DNA of 64,000 nt from Zasmidium citrigriseum. Taxonomy: Eukaryota > Ascomycota > Dothideomycetes > Mycosphaerellales > Mycosphaerellaceae. Below the pieces are notes generated by a model, which saw nothing but the letters and a program-made list of their open reading frames with translations, made no database searches and had not been told where the DNA came from. Below are positions 10,369 to 20,759 of the stretch, one piece after another. How positions within the stretch are numbered: position 1 is the first letter of the stretch; every line of letters begins with the position of its first letter. The translations under genes were made by a program, and so were the position numbers. The stretch is from positions 682,001 through 746,000 of the forward strand of contig NHNW01000008.1 of assembly GCA_002786025.1 (NCBI GenBank). The letters run 5' to 3'.

Positions 10369-13140
10369 GTTTGATGCTGGCGTATGGATAGTCTCGAATT
10401 CGTCCGGGTTGGGAAAGACCGTGGGGTGGATCGACTTGCGATGCCTGTTGTTCGTCTCTTGTTGATTGATCGGGCAGTCCAGACACAATGAGTGTGTGTA
10501 TGCGATCTGTCAAAGATCAGGGAGGGAGCGTTGCTTGGGGGGTAAGGAATGTGAGGGACGAATGTCTTCAAGCCGGTGAAGCGTGGGAATCAGGAACGAC
10601 AGGAATGCGGCGGACGACGCTGTTTCTTGTAGTAGGGGGAGGGAGTAGGAGGAGCGTCGTATTCCGCCAGCGCTGGACACTGGGCAGCGCACCAAGGCCG
10701 TGGTGCCGATGCTGCAGAATGGTCTGTGGGCTGTGGGACGACGGCGAGGTGGAGCTAGCCATGGCTTGGAGAGCCAACCACGCACCAGCACCGCACCAGC
10801 ACCGCACCAGCTCTCGCCAGCCGGCATCCCCTCGCTGCTTCAGCCTGCCTAATCAAACGCCAATCGCAGCACGCTGCTCTTCTCCGCACCGTAGCCTTAT
10901 GCTGCGCTAGAAATCTCAGTCTGCAGCAAACCCACTCTTTGGAAGAATCCATTCAACGTAGTTTCTGTCCGTGGTTCTGGGCCTGCTCTGCGATCGATTC
11001 AACTGTCTCTGTTCCAAAGACAGCACCCGTATCGGTTTCGGCACAGCCACTGTGCACGTTTTGTCCGTCCCCTTTCGAGCACACGCCCGGACCGTCCTCC
11101 AGTCATTTGTCCTACTGCACCGTTTCACCACCCGCAAGCAGAAAGGTGCGTGGAATCGGGTGCGGGAGTGCCTGAGCAACACACCAATAGCAGCGCGGGC
11201 GCATGCAAGGAACAGTGAGATGAGCCGCAGGGATGGGCCGCTCCTTGCCACGTTGGCCTACAGCCACAACTTCTCCTTTACCAGCGAGAAACAATCCTGT
11301 TGTCACGGCGCGTCGCATCGCACGCTGCACCTCTCGCGCATGCTGTGGTTTGCTGAGCTCCAGAAATGCCGCATCTCCATCAGCACGCAGCAGCAGCAGC
11401 AATCCACCTCGGCCACGACGACGTCCCGGCGACGTTCGGAGGTGGGCGTCTTGGGTCGCTGGCGGGCTAAAGGCGCGGCAAGTGGGCTCTGCACGCACGC
11501 TTCAAACTCCAACCAGAAGGTCGAGGAATCCGCTCTGCTCAACTCCGGTCCTGTCTCGATGCTCTCGTCGCCGCAGTTTCTTCCTGGTCACATCCTGCAG
11601 GCGTCCATCGAATCAACATGCAAATGTGACGAAGAGGCAAACCTTCCCATGCAGTGTTGCAGCGCCGAAATTTGCTCTGCGCTGCCGACCTGATTGGTGC
11701 GCATGGAGCCATCCCGAAGCCGATCGGGTTCTCTCTTTCCAAGATCCTGGTATTGGGTGCCTGAGGTTCTGTCGATCTCTTCTCCGAACATTCACTTGAC
11801 ATGTGAAAATTCTCAACGGTCACGTCCGAGGACGGCAATTGCTCCCCGAATCCAGACTTTTGGATCACGCCTTCGGCTTGTGGGTTTCCGTTGGTCATTG
11901 CAAGACCTCACCATGACGGTGCCTCACTCTGTGTCTCGTGGCGTACGCCGCTGACACTCAAACCAGAAGCACCGGAGCCTCTGTCGAACGTTGGACCAGC
12001 ACGTGGATGACATCGACATGCTTGTCATACTGTGCGAGACACGGCACACCTCTCCCACGAGACGATGCTGATGGATTCTGCATTGCATGATGGATGATCT
12101 TGGCCATGCTGAGCGCGAGAAAAAATCATCCACACCTCCCAACCAATACAGCTCCATAGCTGTTGGAGCAACATCCCAGAAGACTGCACGTCTCTCAACA
12201 TGTTCCACCTCCCCGCAAGCGGGGCCCAGTCTTGATGGCGATGGATTCATCCGAACGAGCCTTCGGCCCGTGATTCGAGACGACTCGGGCAACACTCCGA
12301 CATGGCCAGAGGCGTTCGTCGGCTAGACAGCGTGAAAGTCATCCAAGCCGGCATTCTTCTGGCTTCTGGGCGCCAACAACTCCCGAGGTCATCCACCAGC
12401 TATTTGCAATTGCCAATGCTGCGAGACTGGCTTCCAGGTGTTTGATCCTGCAACGCGCGTTCTCTCTCCAGTAAAGAATTCTGTCTTGAGCACTGGACGG
12501 CGCTCTGTTGTGGTGATACACCAAGTCAGGCATCCAGCTTCCAGTAAGATGGCTTCGCCACACCATCACGACAGGTCTTGGAACCCAACGCGGCCACCGC
12601 AAGTTCAAAACTTCGGTCACTGGACGAGAAAGAGCGGTCATTGTCTCAGCCATGAAGCAAGGTGATATAGCACACGTGTGGTGCGGCACAGTAGGAGTCA
12701 GCGCTTACACGTGCGTCTTAACATGCAAGTCCACAGCAAGGAGGTCAGTATAATGGTTCCTCTTGTTTCATGTGTCTGCAGCGCCAGCTTGGGCGCTTCG
12801 CTCTTTGTCTTACACCACGTGAAAAGACACATTTTTCGTATTACAACATCTCTCAAATGACTGACAGACACTTCTCGTCACTCGAGAATGTATTCGCGAT
12901 TCCACATCTCAATCGTACCTGCCTTCCAGTTCAAGCAAAGCAACTCGAGATGAGAAGCAGCGGCTTTACGTAAGCCCAGAGAAAATAGGCTATCGCGATG
13001 CTGTAGCTACGTCGTAGCTGCTGCATATGAAGCAGCTCTTATGTTGCTCGAGAACACCACGACAAGCTGCAAACACAGAACGCCTTTTGTTACGCGACAG
13101 GTGGCTGAAACACGCTGCAGCACCATTGAACCGAGCTGAC
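10369..13140. other. Gene-poor region, 2.8 kb
   Basis: Contains many short overlapping open frames on both strands but none with a credible domain, signal peptide or splice-consistent extension. Two simple repeats lie here (10781-10812, and a CAG run at 11388-11401). It probably carries promoters and long UTRs of the flanking genes; an unrecognised ncRNA or fast-evolving gene cannot be excluded. Confidence 0.5.
10781..10812. repeat. Tandem 11-bp repeat, about three copies
   Basis: Direct repetition of an 11-bp unit (GCACCAGCACC) about 410 bp upstream of the secreted beta-barrel gene start. Function unknown; possibly a simple minisatellite. Confidence 0.7.
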
Positions 13141-14160
13141 ATGTCTTTTCTGGGAATCGAGGGCTGCCACGCCTTTGTGACGGGTGCACAGGGTGGTATT
13201 GGGAGAGCTATTGTGCAGGAGCTACGAGGTATGTTGAGTCTTCCTGAACTGGGTGCAATGGAGCGAGATACGTGCACACGATCTTGGAGGTCGTGGCAGG
13301 TTATCAGAAGCCACCAGGGCTTGGAGTGGTCTCTTCACACCCAAAAGGCCCAATTTAGATCTCAAGTGAGGGTGTTTGGCGGAGTACCAGCTAACATGTG
13401 AATAGCAAACGGATGTAAAGTCACGGCACACGACTTGAAGCCAGCCACAAAGTCAGACGATCCCAACATCTACAACGTCTCCGGCGACATCTCAGACGAA
13501 GACTCCATCTCCAAAGCCATCCAATCTGCCGTGGAACATCTCGGACCTATCAACATCCTCTGCGCAAATGCAGGCATCACGAACGAAGCCAGCCATCCCA
13601 ACATCTGGGAGATGGACCTCAACATATGGGAGAACGTCTACCGAGTTAATGTGAGGGGATGCTTCCTCACAATCAAACACTTCATCCTCGCCGCCATCCG
13701 CGCCCAGGAACAAATGGGCTCCGGCGCCGAACTCCCCAACCTCGCCATCGTAGTCACCGGCAGCGAATGCGGCAAATTCGGCCAAGCAGGCCACTCCGAA
13801 TACGCCAGCGGCAAAGCCGGTCTCCAATACGGCCTCGTGCCCACGGTCAAGAACGAAGTCGTCCGCATAAACTCCAAAGCCCGCATCAACGCCGTCGCTC
13901 CTGGCTGGGTTAATACGGAGTTGATCGGGGAGAGGTTGGACGATCCGAGGGAGCTGTATTTTGAGGGGCAGGCGACGGCTGCTTTGAGGAAGATTGCTAC
14001 CCCGGAGGATGTGGCGAGGAGTGTGTGTTTTTTGGCGAGTCATCGCGCGAGTGGGCATGTTAGTGGGCAGGTGTTGAGTGTTGATGGGGGGATGGAGGGA
14101 CGGGTTGTTTGGAGGGAGGAGGAGGTTTTGGGGAGTGAGTTTGCTGGGAAGAAGGTGTAA
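13141..14160 (+). CDS. Short-chain dehydrogenase/reductase (classical SDR)
   Basis: NAD(P)-dependent oxidoreductase. Exons 13141..13228 and 13406..14160 (177-nt intron, GTATGT..ATAG), 280 aa. The first exon is needed because it carries the cofactor motif TGAQGGIG at residues 14-21. The NAG motif is at about 84-86, the catalytic Ser near 149, and Tyr162 with Lys166 in YASGK. A PGWVNTE segment and a C-terminal DGGMEG complete the classical fold. There is no targeting signal, so it is probably cytosolic. Substrate cannot be read from the sequence; acidic residues after the second beta strand (HDLKP) would favour NAD(H), an inference. It lies 152 bp upstream of, and on the same strand as, a polysaccharide-deacetylase-family gene. 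That may mark a functional pair. Confidence 0.87.
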
Positions 14161-14312
14161 GGTAGGTGATGGAGGTTGGAGCTGAGCTTGTGTGGGTCTG
14201 GACGCCACTGGGCATTGTAGATGTTGTACAGCTTTGTGTACACTTCTTCTCAAGATCATATTCCATCAAGGTGAGGAGAGTATTTTCTATTCTGAGTGCG
14301 AACTGTGCAAGA

Positions 14313-15312
14313 ATGTCTCAATCAAGATCGAAGGCGAAGGTCAAGGTCGCTCTCAGCGTTGACTTCGATGCCATATCCGGCTGGGTACGTAGATTAACCC
14401 TTCTCTCTCCCATCACTCAACCACCAACTAACATGACCATAGCTAGGAACAGGCGCCCATCCCAACAACACCACCTCCGACTACAGCGCCGGCTACTTCT
14501 CCGCTCACGTCGGCGTCCCGCGCCTCCTCGCTCTCTTCAAACGCCTCTCCATCTCAGACAAAGTAACCTGGTGCATCCCCGGCCACTCCCTCGAGACCTT
14601 CCCAAAAGAGACCCAATCCATTATCGCTTCCGGCGCAGAAATCGCTCTTCATGGGTATGCGCATGAGAGTGCGAGGCAGATGACCGCGCAGCAGGAACGG
14701 GATGTTCTGGTGAAGTGTATCGAGCTCGTGGAGAACCTCACCGGCAAGAAACCTAGGGGCTATCGAGCTCCGCTGTATCAGTTGAGTGAGCGGACGATCT
14801 CCCTCCTCCAGGAACACGACTTCCTCTGGGACTCCTCTCTCTCGCACCACGACTCCGTGCCATACTACCTCCCCTCCAACCCAGCACCCATCGACCCCAT
14901 CGACTTCTCCCCCTCAGCCAAAGCCTCGGACTGGATGCACCCCTCGCCCTCCTTCACCTCCCTCCCGAAATCCTCCCTCGTCGAAATCCCGTGTAACTGG
15001 TACGCGGAGGATATGACACCTCTTCAATTCTTTCCAAACACACCGAATTCGGCGGGGTATGTGGATGTGGGGGTTGTGGAGAGGATGTGGAGGGATAGGT
15101 TGGAGTGGATTTTGAGGGAGGTTGAGGGTGAAGGGGGACGGGACACGAGGGTTTATGGCTTGGTGCTGCATCCGGATACTAGTGGGATGGCGCATGTTAT
15201 TGGGATGGTGGAGAGGTTTCTTGGTTGGGTGAGGGAGTTGGAGGGAGAGGGGAAGGTGGTTTTTGAGAGGTATGAGGATGTTGCGGAGGGGTTTAGGAGG
15301 GAGAGGAGGTAG
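14313..15312 (+). CDS. Cytosolic polysaccharide deacetylase-family (NodB-fold) hydrolase
   Basis: Exons 14313..14384 and 14443..15312 (58-nt intron, GTACGT..ATAG), 313 aa. Exon 1 carries the SVDFDA motif (residues 15-20) with the metal- and catalysis-related Asp pair. Exon 2 has the HGYAHE motif (HxxxH metal site), a RGYRAPLY motif and a C-terminal LHPD. There is no signal peptide. The missing secretion signal and the first-motif form SVDFDAISGW point to the PuuE/imidase-like branch (C-N hydrolysis on small cyclic amides or related compounds) rather than to wall chitin deacetylases. That branch call is inference. It may work with the SDR gene just upstream. Confidence 0.83.
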
Positions 15313-16501
15313 GTGGTCCAGGGGAAAGACTGCAGAGATAGATGGAGGCAGATGGAGGGGCTTGCTGTGGGCCAGGGCGAGTCGTGCTGAGCATGACATC
15401 GCAGAATACATAAGTCCACCCATCACAAATAGTCCGATACGAGACTTCCGACGTCATGACGACCTACGTACCGTTACGACGGCTCCTTTCTCCATCAATC
15501 AAACAAACTTCGTCTCGCTTCGGATTGGACTTCTACCACCGTGATCTTTTCTCTCCGCCATTAACTTCACCAAATACGACATGGAAATCGTCTGATGAGG
15601 ATGTCGCAGGCGGTTTGAAGAAAGCCGATAACGCCTAGACTTTGGAGGCCTAACTTTCAACCTGACGTCTCGTGATGACTTTGCGTAGCGCTATGATCTG
15701 ACATCGGATTGGATGGATCTCCAACGGATGGGCTCAATTACCGAATGGAGAATTTACGACAATTAGACTGGAGGTGATCTACTGGAGACCCTCGAAGTAG
15801 CCATAGGTCAGATCGAGCTACTGCGAATTCGTCGCATGAGTTCCAGAAAGGGCAACGACTGTTCCCACGAGGCTGAAGCTACACAATCTCGACTTTACAA
15901 ATCCCGGATGGATGGAGCACAACGTCGTGTCTTACTCGGGCCATCATGGAGCTGAGAATCAGACTCAACCGCGATACATTCAGCGCTACATGATTGCAGT
16001 CCTGCTCCAGGGCATGGGACGAGGGCGTGTGTCGTTCGTTGACTTTGTTAAGATCAAGTGAATGTTCGACCTGTGACTGCCAAGACCACTTCCCGTCCCT
16101 GTCTTCCGGGAACTTTTGGCTGCGTCAGCGCCTTCCCTCCTCTACAAACTGAATCGTAACCTCTTAGAATTCCGACTGAACACTGTCAGATTGTGTTGGT
16201 CCTGATGGAAAGTTCCACATCGTCCAAAGCATGTCTTCATCTTGCGACCGTGCAGCCTGCTGTACTCAGCACTACCGGCCTAGTTCACGCCGCTGTTGTT
16301 CTTTGGAACTTTGATGCTTTGGAAACAAGATGCGTCTTGCGTGGGTTGATGTTCTTTCTGGCATCAACTCCCGATAGAGTAGGGGACCACGCGACCATAT
16401 AATGCAGCGCAATGTCCCTCCAGACTGCATCCCCATCCTCAAGCACACCATTGCAACAAGAAGACCTCGTCACTTTACTCTCCAAACATCAAACTTCAAA
16501 C
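15313..16501. other. Intergenic region, 1.2 kb
   Basis: Follows the deacetylase gene and precedes a small secreted protein gene. Apart from a TATA-like box near its right end I see no gene or repeat. Confidence 0.55.
16398..16403 (+). promoter_or_regulatory. TATA-like box upstream of small secreted protein
   Basis: TATAAT in the context CCATATAATGC, about 100 bp before the ATG at 16502. Position fits a core promoter with a short 5' UTR; assigned from sequence and position only. Confidence 0.4.
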
Positions 16502-17032
16502 ATGCAATTCCTCGCCCTCGTCCTGCCAATCGCGGCGTTCATGGCCTCGACTGCCTACGGCTCCGAGTGCTACGCCCAAAAGGGGGCCAAAGAATGCCTC
16601 AATCGCAACGATCTTTACAATGCACGCCAGGTTAGCACTGCATGATAAATGTCCACGCTACTGTACCAATATCTAACACTTCCCTCGCAGGACTACTGTG
16701 GCAGCTTTCGCTTCCAACAGAACGGAGAACGGGTAAGCATGGCGGGCTCGTCTTCACCTCGGTCATTGACTGATCTGGTATGTTTACTCAGGACTACTTC
16801 GGCCAGAATGGTTGGAAGGGAGCCTTCACTGGTACCAACATCCCAAATCAACAGCTTTGCTGGGACAGCACCGACAACGTACGTTTTGATTTCCAGCCGA
16901 GCCCCTGACAAGGCTTGTAGAGGGCGAGCGACTGACTCTCTTTCAAAGATCATCAATCAGTGTCTTGGCCACAAGAATGGAGGATCTTACTCTCAGAACG
17001 GATGGAACATGAACATCAACTTTTGCGCTTAA
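16502..17032 (+). CDS. Small secreted cysteine-rich protein, six Cys (effector-like)
   Basis: Four exons: 16502..16630, 16691..16732, 16792..16878 and 16949..17032. All introns are phase 0 (60, 59 and 70 nt) with GT..AG ends. The product has 113 aa. Residues 1-20 form a signal peptide ending AYG. The mature part of about 93 residues has six Cys, suggesting up to three disulphides, and several Tyr/Trp/Asn/Gly-rich stretches (CGSFRFQQNGER, FGQNGWKGAF, QNGWNMNINFC). No catalytic motif is present. Size, secretion signal and even Cys number resemble fungal apoplastic effectors or antimicrobial proteins, but I cannot name a family. None of the single open frames shows more than a fragment, so the gene is easily missed; the four-exon model is supported by the unbroken frame. 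Confidence 0.8.
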
Positions 17033-17817
17033 GCAAATCTGGCCTACAAAGCCATCACATGGCAATGCTTCGACGGTTGATCGAGGATCGACATGGTGAC
17101 TGCGGGAGGCTGCAGACTCTTGCATTTGCTTCCGATCCTCTGGTATCACACGTCGTTCAAACGAAATTTTGGCATGTTGTTTATCTTCGATGGACCGACC
17201 CCTGGACGATCTTTTGCGATGTATATACTATGAAAAGCAGTTGCGATCGCTACTCTCAAACCCCGTTGAAAGCATTCAACTCCAAGTCTTATCAACGTTC
17301 AGAGATAGTGTCCTCAGATTTCCTCCTCTCTCAGAAACGTAAAAGAATGATGAGCTCATGTCAAACACTATATTCGTCCTCGTAAGCATTGAAACCTTCA
17401 TTGTTGCGGGCATCATCTGGCATCCAATCATTCAATATATAATCAAACCTATCTTCCCGGGAGTCAGGAACTGCATGACCCCAATCGCTGTTCTTAAGGG
17501 AATCGGCGACGTTTGCGTCCATATTCTCAACCGACAGCAGGTGGGCTTTCAACCAGCGTCTGAAACCGTTCTCTGGCTGCTTTTCCCAAGTGGCCTGACG
17601 GAACGAATGTGTACCCCACGCGGTATCTGTGGAAGTAGATATCTTATTAGCAGATAATTCGGCCTTGGTACTTGTCTTTTGAAACGTTGCTGATACGAGT
17701 CGGCAACTCCGAAGAGATCACAGAAGAGCATTGCGTGACTCTGCTGTACTCCTTCGCAATTGAAGATAGGCAAAAGAAACTTCGGAGGGCGCCGAGGCGA
17801 TATAGTGCGAAAAGACC
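17033..17817. other. Intergenic region, 785 bp
   Basis: Between the small secreted protein gene and the 5S rRNA gene terminator. Short open frames only; nothing supported. Confidence 0.5.
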
Positions 17818-17824
17818 AAAAAAA
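17818..17824 (-). terminator. RNA polymerase III T-run terminator of the 5S gene
   Basis: On the minus strand the 5S sequence ends and runs straight into seven more Ts (As on the plus strand). This is the usual polymerase III stop. Confidence 0.75.
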
Positions 17825-17943
17825 ACATACAGCACCCGGTATTCCCACGTGGTCACCCACCGTAGTACTAATCAGGCGGTCACTTGCTTGAGTACACGAG
17901 AGCGGACGGGATCGTCTATTTTCAAGTGCCTGTGGCCGTATGT
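17825..17943 (-). rRNA. 5S ribosomal RNA
   Basis: A 119-nt match to the fungal 5S rRNA pattern on the minus strand. It starts ACATACGGC and ends GCTGTATGT; these ends pair over nine positions as stem I. Conserved internal blocks are present: CCCGTCCGCTC, the TTAGTACTACGGTGGGTGACC segment and a GGGAATACC-type block near the 3' end. The length equals the usual fungal 5S (118-120 nt), and a T-run follows immediately. An isolated 5S gene away from the rDNA array is normal in filamentous ascomycetes, where 5S copies are dispersed. Some loop positions differ from the sequences I remember, so this could be a variant type, but stem I is intact and nothing looks truncated. Confidence 0.9.
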
Positions 17944-18551
17944 ACTAGAGAAACAATCAATTGCAAATACAAAGCTCACATTTTCCGGCATTTCTGCGGG
18001 CTTGGCCGGAAATTACAGCAAACACATACTGCACATCATGACTGATTTACAGTGTCTCTTGCGACGGTGGATATGCGGAGCGTGGCAACTTGTTTGATCA
18101 CCGTACTTCACCTCACCGGAGAATCACATGCTAACAAGCGCTAGTGTCTTGCCGCTTTGGGACAAGACTTCGGGCTACGCACAGACCTTTTCGACCTCGA
18201 GTCTGTATAATACAGCAGCGTCTACGCCTGTAGCAGTCGTGTTGGAAGTGCGTTTGTCACGTGGCATTGCAAATAGCACTAATGAAGATGCCGTCTTTGC
18301 TTGTAGGGTCAAGAGAGGCAGGTAAAAGGCGAGCAACGCTAGCCAGAAACAGCTGAGCAACGTCCTGATGAATACTTACAACTGCGCGCTCCTTGCGACA
18401 TACAAGGATGGTACCTTCGGCATTTCGCCGAGACTTCCGAGATATCGTAAAGGCGGCGAACTCCGATAATCTTTCCCTGCTCCCCGACAGCACTTCACCT
18501 TCACCAAGAGCCGACCAATCCTGAACATGAACTACTCCACCTTCCATAACC
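17944..18551. other. Intergenic region, 608 bp (promoter of Zn2Cys6 gene)
   Basis: Upstream of the first Zn2Cys6 gene. Near 18426-18443 two CCGAGA half-sites lie close together in direct orientation. They match half of the palindrome found upstream of the neighbouring metabolic genes, so autoregulation is possible but weakly supported. Confidence 0.45.
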
Positions 18552-20738
18552 ATGCCGGCTCAAAGGCAGAGAGTCACACAGAGAGCTCCAAATTCATGCG
18601 AGCAATGCCGTCGCCGCAAACTTCGCTGCTCCAAGACGATCCCGTGCTCTGGCTGCATTGATCGTGGCATCGAGGACGAATGCCACCGCGAATCTGTCAT
18701 TCTGACACGACAAGCACCATCGCTCAGGTCTTCCAGAAGATCCAACAATAATCTGCAAATTCAAAGCCCCTTTGGTGAGCCAGGCGAACGAGGTGGCGGA
18801 ACATCAAACACAGATGGTCAATCACCACCTACTTCAGAGATCCAGGTCTCTGGACCGGGTGCTTCTTCAACACCAGGCACAGCAGTCATGTCGACACCGA
18901 AAACCCTCAGCAGTCTAAAGGAGAGCAATATATCCGAAGAGGCGGCTATGGGTCTTGAGTCCCTCGCCTGGGACGACCACCGGCAGCAGCAGCCAGGTCT
19001 GAACAAATCTGGTCCGTCTTCAGAGACTTCGAATACACCAATGATGTTTTTGACACCACATACGGCTCAGGAAGTTCTTCAGTTTCACCAGATTTCTGTC
19101 GCCTGGATGCACAATGTTCTCTATATGCCGTTTTTCACCCGCCGATGTGAGGCCTACTGGAGTGGACAACTGCAGCCCGATGCGGCTTGGTTGACACTGT
19201 ACGGTGCCGTTCTCTGCGTATGTATCTTCGATATGAGTACATATGAGTTTAATGTAAATTGACGAGCTTGGAACAGACCAGTTTGTACACTATGGATCAA
19301 AAGGACCATGAAAAGCTAGGGTTGGCAGACGGTTATGAACTGGCCACGACACTCTACGCGAGGACCTTGACACTGATGAATCAATCGGACTTTATGACTG
19401 TGTAGTCCAGTAAGTCGAGCCTATCACTGCGGATGAGGCCATTCTGATTGGTCTTAGTACATTCTGTCCAAGCCATATGCATCCTGTTGTTGTGCGCCCA
19501 TTCTCTCGGGTAGGTTGTCTCAATGATCTTGCGGTTTTCGGTCGTCAAGCGAGATACTAATTCCACGATGGAAAACTAGGGACGCTCCACGAATGAAAGC
19601 ATTGCTTTCATGCGCAACGCTCATCGCACAAAATGCTCCCCATAGGCTACATCAGCAAGCCTGGCCTAATCCTAACTCAAAATCATCTGAGCCTTTTCAA
19701 CACCGTGTTGATCGAGAGGTCCGCAAGCGCATTTGGTGTTTCTTATGCACTCAGGATTGGTATCTGATCTCATCACGAGATGCCTACACCATTTCCCCCC
19801 GACAGGTAGCGACAATTGACCCCTCGAACTGCCGCGAGGACTACGACGATGCCACAGCCGACGGTACTTTTGAAGATCTTCCTCTTCAGGTACCAACACA
19901 ATCCACCTATTCGATATGTCTTCTTCAACTTGCGTCTCATTTTCGAGACCTTCACGATCGCTTGTGCGAGGCTCGAGAAGCGGACGATTCCATTGCAAGC
20001 GCCTTCGAAGCTGTTCTCGAAGCTGACAGCAAGGCTGAGCGATTCATGGCTGATGTCGTTGAGAATGCCTTGACAGCCATTGGTACTGGGTCGATCCCAA
20101 GCGAGATTGTTTTATCGCAGAAGAGGGCATTGGTTATTGCGAGCTGGCACATGAGATTGAAACTCCATCGGACCTTTTTTTGCCGGAGCCTCTCGGACAA
20201 GAGATATCACTACTCTCACTTCGTCTCACTAGTCGCGGCACGAGCCATTTTGCGATGCTTTCTAGACATGCCAACAGAGGCGACGACCGACATCTGGACT
20301 GTGCCAGCTCACGCAATCAGCGCATGCTTCGTTATAACGCTCAACTTTACCTTTTCCCAGGAGAAGATATGTGTCGACAACGATGACATGCACCTGTTGC
20401 AACAGTCTCTGTTGAGATTGAATGGGATACGTCGGCCCAATGTAATCGTCAAGCGCGGCTCCCTTATCACAAGACGTTTGCTGGACGAAAGCTCGCGGCA
20501 TCGTTTCGTGAAATTGGACCTTCATGACATATCGCAATTAGCTCGAGAAATTGCAGAGCCACCGGAACAAGGTCAAGACCATTCTACGAGGGAGACGCCC
20601 GCAACTACGCCTACTGAAACCAGCATGGCCGACTTCCTCGCGGAGAATGAGCAGTGGAACGGCGACGAGTTTTGCATGTCTTACTTGACGGATCCATTTT
20701 CGCAGGAAACGTGGTCATGGAACTCGCAAGGTTTCTGA
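18552..20738 (+). CDS. Zn2Cys6 transcription factor, apparently interrupted by an in-frame TAG
   Basis: Probable regulator of the adjoining nucleoside genes. Best model: exons 18552..19217, 19277..19409, 19458..19509 and 19580..20738. The Zn2Cys6 cluster is at residues 16-44 (Cys16, 19, 26, 32, 35, 44). The middle part is the fungal-specific transcription-factor domain: a YARTLTL..DFM stretch, then HSVQAICILLLCAHSLG across exon 3, then VRKRIWCFLCTQDWYL in exon 4. Exon 2 is open in only one frame, and its only donor that keeps exon 3 in frame is GTAAGT at 19410. That model includes TAG at 19403-19405, between DFMTV and SIHSVQ. Other donors (19400, 19402) put exon 3 out of frame. Either the gene carries a nonsense mutation (a CAG-to-TAG change would be one route), or the stop is a sequencing error or strain polymorphism. 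The rest of the frame is intact, so any loss is recent. Confidence 0.75.
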
Positions 20739-20759
20739 ATGTTTGGACTACCAATTTAA

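Noticed and set aside
9458..10513. Several open frames antisense or out of frame to the secreted beta-barrel gene
   Set aside because: They are shadows produced by its repetitive Pro/Ser/Thr codons; the true frame has signal peptide and domain motifs.
10971..11693. 240-codon open frame on the plus strand
   Set aside because: Starts without a domain, overlaps other frames of similar length on both strands, and has no signal peptide, motif or coherent hydrophobic pattern.
13492..14259. 255-codon frame antisense to the SDR gene
   Set aside because: Shadow of the codon bias in the SDR exon; no domain content.
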